This document shows positions 61,660-64,000 of a stretch of 64,000 nucleotides of DNA, one piece after another. This DNA is from Whitmania pigra (taxonomy: Eukaryota > Annelida > Clitellata > Hirudinida > Haemopidae). Below the pieces are notes generated by a model, which was not told the DNA's origin, did no database searches, and saw only the letters and a list, made by a program, of their open reading frames with translations. Made by a program: the position numbers and the translations under genes. Position 1 is the stretch's first letter; each line of letters starts with the position of its first letter. The stretch covers positions 1,440,001 through 1,504,000 of the forward strand of contig JAJTWR010000228.1 of assembly GCA_021613335.1 (NCBI GenBank), written 5' to 3'.

Positions 61660-62770
61660 TGATTGGAATGACCTTTGGTGTCAGACTTGCAGACTGGATC
61701 TTCTCTTTGTCATCCTTCTTGATCTTCTCCTTGCTCTTGACATCTACGTATCTGATAGCCAGTAAACTAAGGATCATGTGTTCTCCAAAAGAAAATTATA
61801 AGTAAAGGAAAGGAACTACTTCTATGAGAACTTATGCCTATATATCTTTATTCTAATCGAGATAGGAACATTTTGTCGACCTGAACGATAGCAGAAATTA
61901 ATATTATATTCCTGTAGGGCCAATGCCCAATGCATGAGTTTTGCACTTTTGTGAAATTGACTCGGTTATGTAAGTCAAAGGGTTATAATAGAAGTATTTC
62001 TGACAATAGTATCCAGGATCTGAATTTTCCCAAAGCCCATATTACCGCATATGCCTCCCTCTCAATCGTGGACCATTTGGTTTGGGTTGCAGATAATTTT
62101 GAACTCGCGAAGGCTACAGGAATCTCATCTCCCTTATCATTCCATTGGAAGAGACAACATCCTACGGACAAAGCACTCGCATCCGTAGTTAACCCGAATT
62201 TTCGTTCAAAGTCGATTGTATTCAAAGAAGTTGCCTGACTTAACTCTTTTATGAGGTTATCTAATGCTGTTTGGTGGAGAGGCCCCCAATTGATTATATT
62301 GAGCATATCCTTCTTGGTTAATTCAGCCAAAGGATATGATAGATGTGCACACTGAGGAAGGAAAGATTGGAAATAACTAAAGAAACCCAGGATTCTTTTT
62401 ACTTCCTTTTTACTTTTAGACGGCTGAATATTTTGAACATAAGCAGTTTTAACAGGGTCTGGGGTAATCATCCCCGAACCAACGATGTGTCCTAAAAAGG
62501 GAACTTTTGGTTGTGCGAATCGACACTTTTCTATTTTTAGTGTCAAACCCGATTTTTTGATAATACTAAAGAACTCACCCAAATGTAATTTGTGCTCCTC
62601 CCAGTTTGACGAAAGAACTGCAAAAATCGTCAATAAACGCTTCCGTAAAAGCCTTAATCGGTTGGAGGATATTTGAAATGACTCTCATAAAAGTGTTTCC
62701 CGCAGACTTAAGCCCAAAAGGCATTCTGCGAAATTCAAAGACCCCCTCTTCACATGAGAAGGCATTCAAC
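61660..62770 (-). pseudogene. Ty3/gypsy reverse transcriptase and RNase H relic
   Basis: The minus strand reads RT blocks FEFRRMPFGLKSAGNTFMRV, the catalytic-region FIDD (then a frameshift), HLGEFFSIIKKSGLTLKIEK, FAQPKVPFLGHIVG and LGFFSYFQSFLP. RNase H follows with LTTDASALSVGCCLFQ and TKWSTIEREAYAVIWALGKF. Frameshifts near 62630 and stops after 61990 make it non-functional. The sequence past the RNase H core is only faintly recognisable. Confidence 0.85.
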
Positions 62771-63174
62771 CAAGATTTACATTTATTTATCCAATATTTT
62801 ACGTGCTCGATGTAATCCCGAAGGGATGTAAAGGCACGTCGAACAAGAGCTCACAAATATGCAGTCTATGAAATAAAAATAAAATAAGATAAGAATAGAA
62901 TAAAAGTGAGTGAACAGAATGGAATAAAATAAAATAATAAAGACAGGGACAAAAAACAAACTATAGATTAAAGAATTATTGATATGAGGTCACAAATAGA
63001 TGGGTTTTCAGTCCGGATTTGAAGGCTTCTGATGATTGAGCCAGACGAATGTTCAGAGGAAGCAGGTTCCAGATCACGGGAGCGGCGACACAGAAGGCCC
63101 GATCACCCTGCCTGACACTGCGAGACCGTGGAACGACCAGGGTCTTAGTCTCGGATGAGCGGAGTGATGCCCTG
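62771..63174 (-). pseudogene. LINE 3' end inserted in the Ty3/gypsy relic
   Basis: The minus strand reads GDRAFCVAAPVIWNLLPLNI and FKSGLKTHLF, the C-terminal LINE ORF2 pattern. An AT-rich 3' UTR and a TAAATAAATG-type tail end it at ~62771. It separates the integrase and reverse-transcriptase parts of the LTR relic. Confidence 0.75.
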
Positions 63175-63522
63175 CCAGATGTTCCAGATGCTCCTTACTT
63201 ATCTTATTGCTAGGTTTTCCCGTTTTGATACTATCTGGATCGGTGGGAAAATCTATCGTTCTAAACTCATGATCTTTCTCACAAATAACTGAACAGCTAT
63301 TCTTTATGGCAGCTTCTATGCGCTCATGGTATTTTCTAATTCTATTAGCATGAACATGATGTTTAGCATTATTAATCTCTATGATATACGAATATGGAGA
63401 TTTAACCTTCACTATCACTCCGGGACCTTGCCATCTTCTTTTGAATTTGGCACACTAATCGTTGGTGTCATTATAATAACCCGATCCCCCACCCGAAAAG
63501 ATTTGTCAGTACTCCGGAGATT
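63175..63522 (-). pseudogene. Ty3/gypsy integrase C-terminus and linker relic
   Basis: The minus strand reads KSFRVGDRVIIMTP, then after a frameshift AKFKRRWQGPGVIVKVKSPY, HHVHANRIRKYHERI, and a linker ending SNKISKEHLEHLAG. The GDxVxx and WxGP blocks are the usual C-terminal domain of Ty3/gypsy integrase. The linker is like the segment that normally precedes reverse transcriptase. Confidence 0.75.
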
Positions 63523-63524
63523 AT

Positions 63525-64000
63525 ATTTATTTTTTTTTTTATTTTATTTGAAAAAATCAGCACGGGCCAACGGCCCCTCGCCGAAACTGAAAACAAAACA
63601 AAAACCAGTGCACCAACCCCTCAATCTAAATTGTAAATTCTATTAACAAAAAAACCGTCCAAGTTTCTCTTAAACTCCTCCACATCCCTTGACATCACAA
63701 CCTCCTATGGCAAACTATTCCATTCCTTGACCACTCTGTTGCAAAAATAAAACTTTCTGCAATCTTTGTGGGCCAGTCTTGTCATCAGTTTTCTTTCATG
63801 TCCTCTGGTCTTGGAATATGTGCAGACAGAAAGGGAAGGACAAACTAAATCTCTCGTTCCACTTGTCAACAACTTAAACAACAAAATCAAATCAGCTCTT
63901 TTTCTTCTGTAACACAAACTTGGCAATTTCAGTTTCTCTAGTCTCGATTGGTAAGGAAGGTTCCTACAGGATTGTCTTAATCTTGTAGCTCTTCTTTGTA
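63525..64000 (-). pseudogene. LINE reverse-transcriptase C-terminus, cut by the window edge
   Basis: The minus strand reads RLEKLKLPSLCYRRKRADLI, LLFKLLTSGTRDLV, TRGHERKLMTRLAHKDCRKF and VVKEWNSLP, then VEEFKRNLDGFF. These are LINE C-terminal blocks like those at 37.4-37.9 kb. A stop occurs after NSLP. An A-rich tail lies at ~63525-63545. The element continues past 64000. Confidence 0.78.

Overview
The window is AT-rich animal nuclear DNA. It has spliced genes with GT-AG introns, long (ATT)n, (CAT)n and (CACT)n microsatellites, and many decayed LINE, LTR, hAT and Helitron sequences. The host looks like an aquatic invertebrate. One Ty3/gypsy relic with its integrase end upstream of reverse transcriptase (62-63.5 kb) is of a kind described from deuterostomes, so an invertebrate deuterostome such as a tunicate is a reasonable but unproven guess.

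Layout. 1-5.9 kb: gene-free, large microsatellites. 6.0-8.05 kb (+): intronless TRIP12/UFD4-like HECT ubiquitin ligase. 8.7-56.8 kb (-): a head-to-tail array of six paralogous genes, called FWR1 to FWR6 here for convenience. 57.6-60.9 kb (+): the first eleven coding exons of a PPIP5K (diphosphoinositol pentakisphosphate kinase) gene, whose 3' part is not in the window. 61-64 kb: nested Ty3/gypsy and LINE relics.

The array is the main content. I rebuilt FWR1-FWR5 exon by exon on the minus strand. Each has ten coding exons with the same intron phases (1-1-1-0-1-0-1-1-2) and almost the same exon lengths, and each gives an uninterrupted protein of 488-570 residues. The order is signal peptide, a fucolectin/F-type-lectin-like domain on two exons, two WSC domains on two exons each, a six-cysteine EGF-like module on one exon, a stalk, and one membrane helix that continues into a tiny last exon with a short tail. 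FWR6 shares the first eight exons but its 3' end is different or eroded. No function is known to me; the design suggests cell-surface recognition proteins made by tandem duplication.

Mobile DNA has gone almost only into introns: a LINE in the last intron of FWR2; LINEs in FWR3; a nearly intact small LTR element with a SAP-domain Gag ORF plus a LINE end in FWR4; a hAT element with a nested LINE, a LINE and a Helitron helicase relic in FWR5; a LINE end in FWR6. Several microsatellites sit against LINE tails.

All exon coordinates come from reading splice signals and matching phases by eye; no alignment or transcript data were available.
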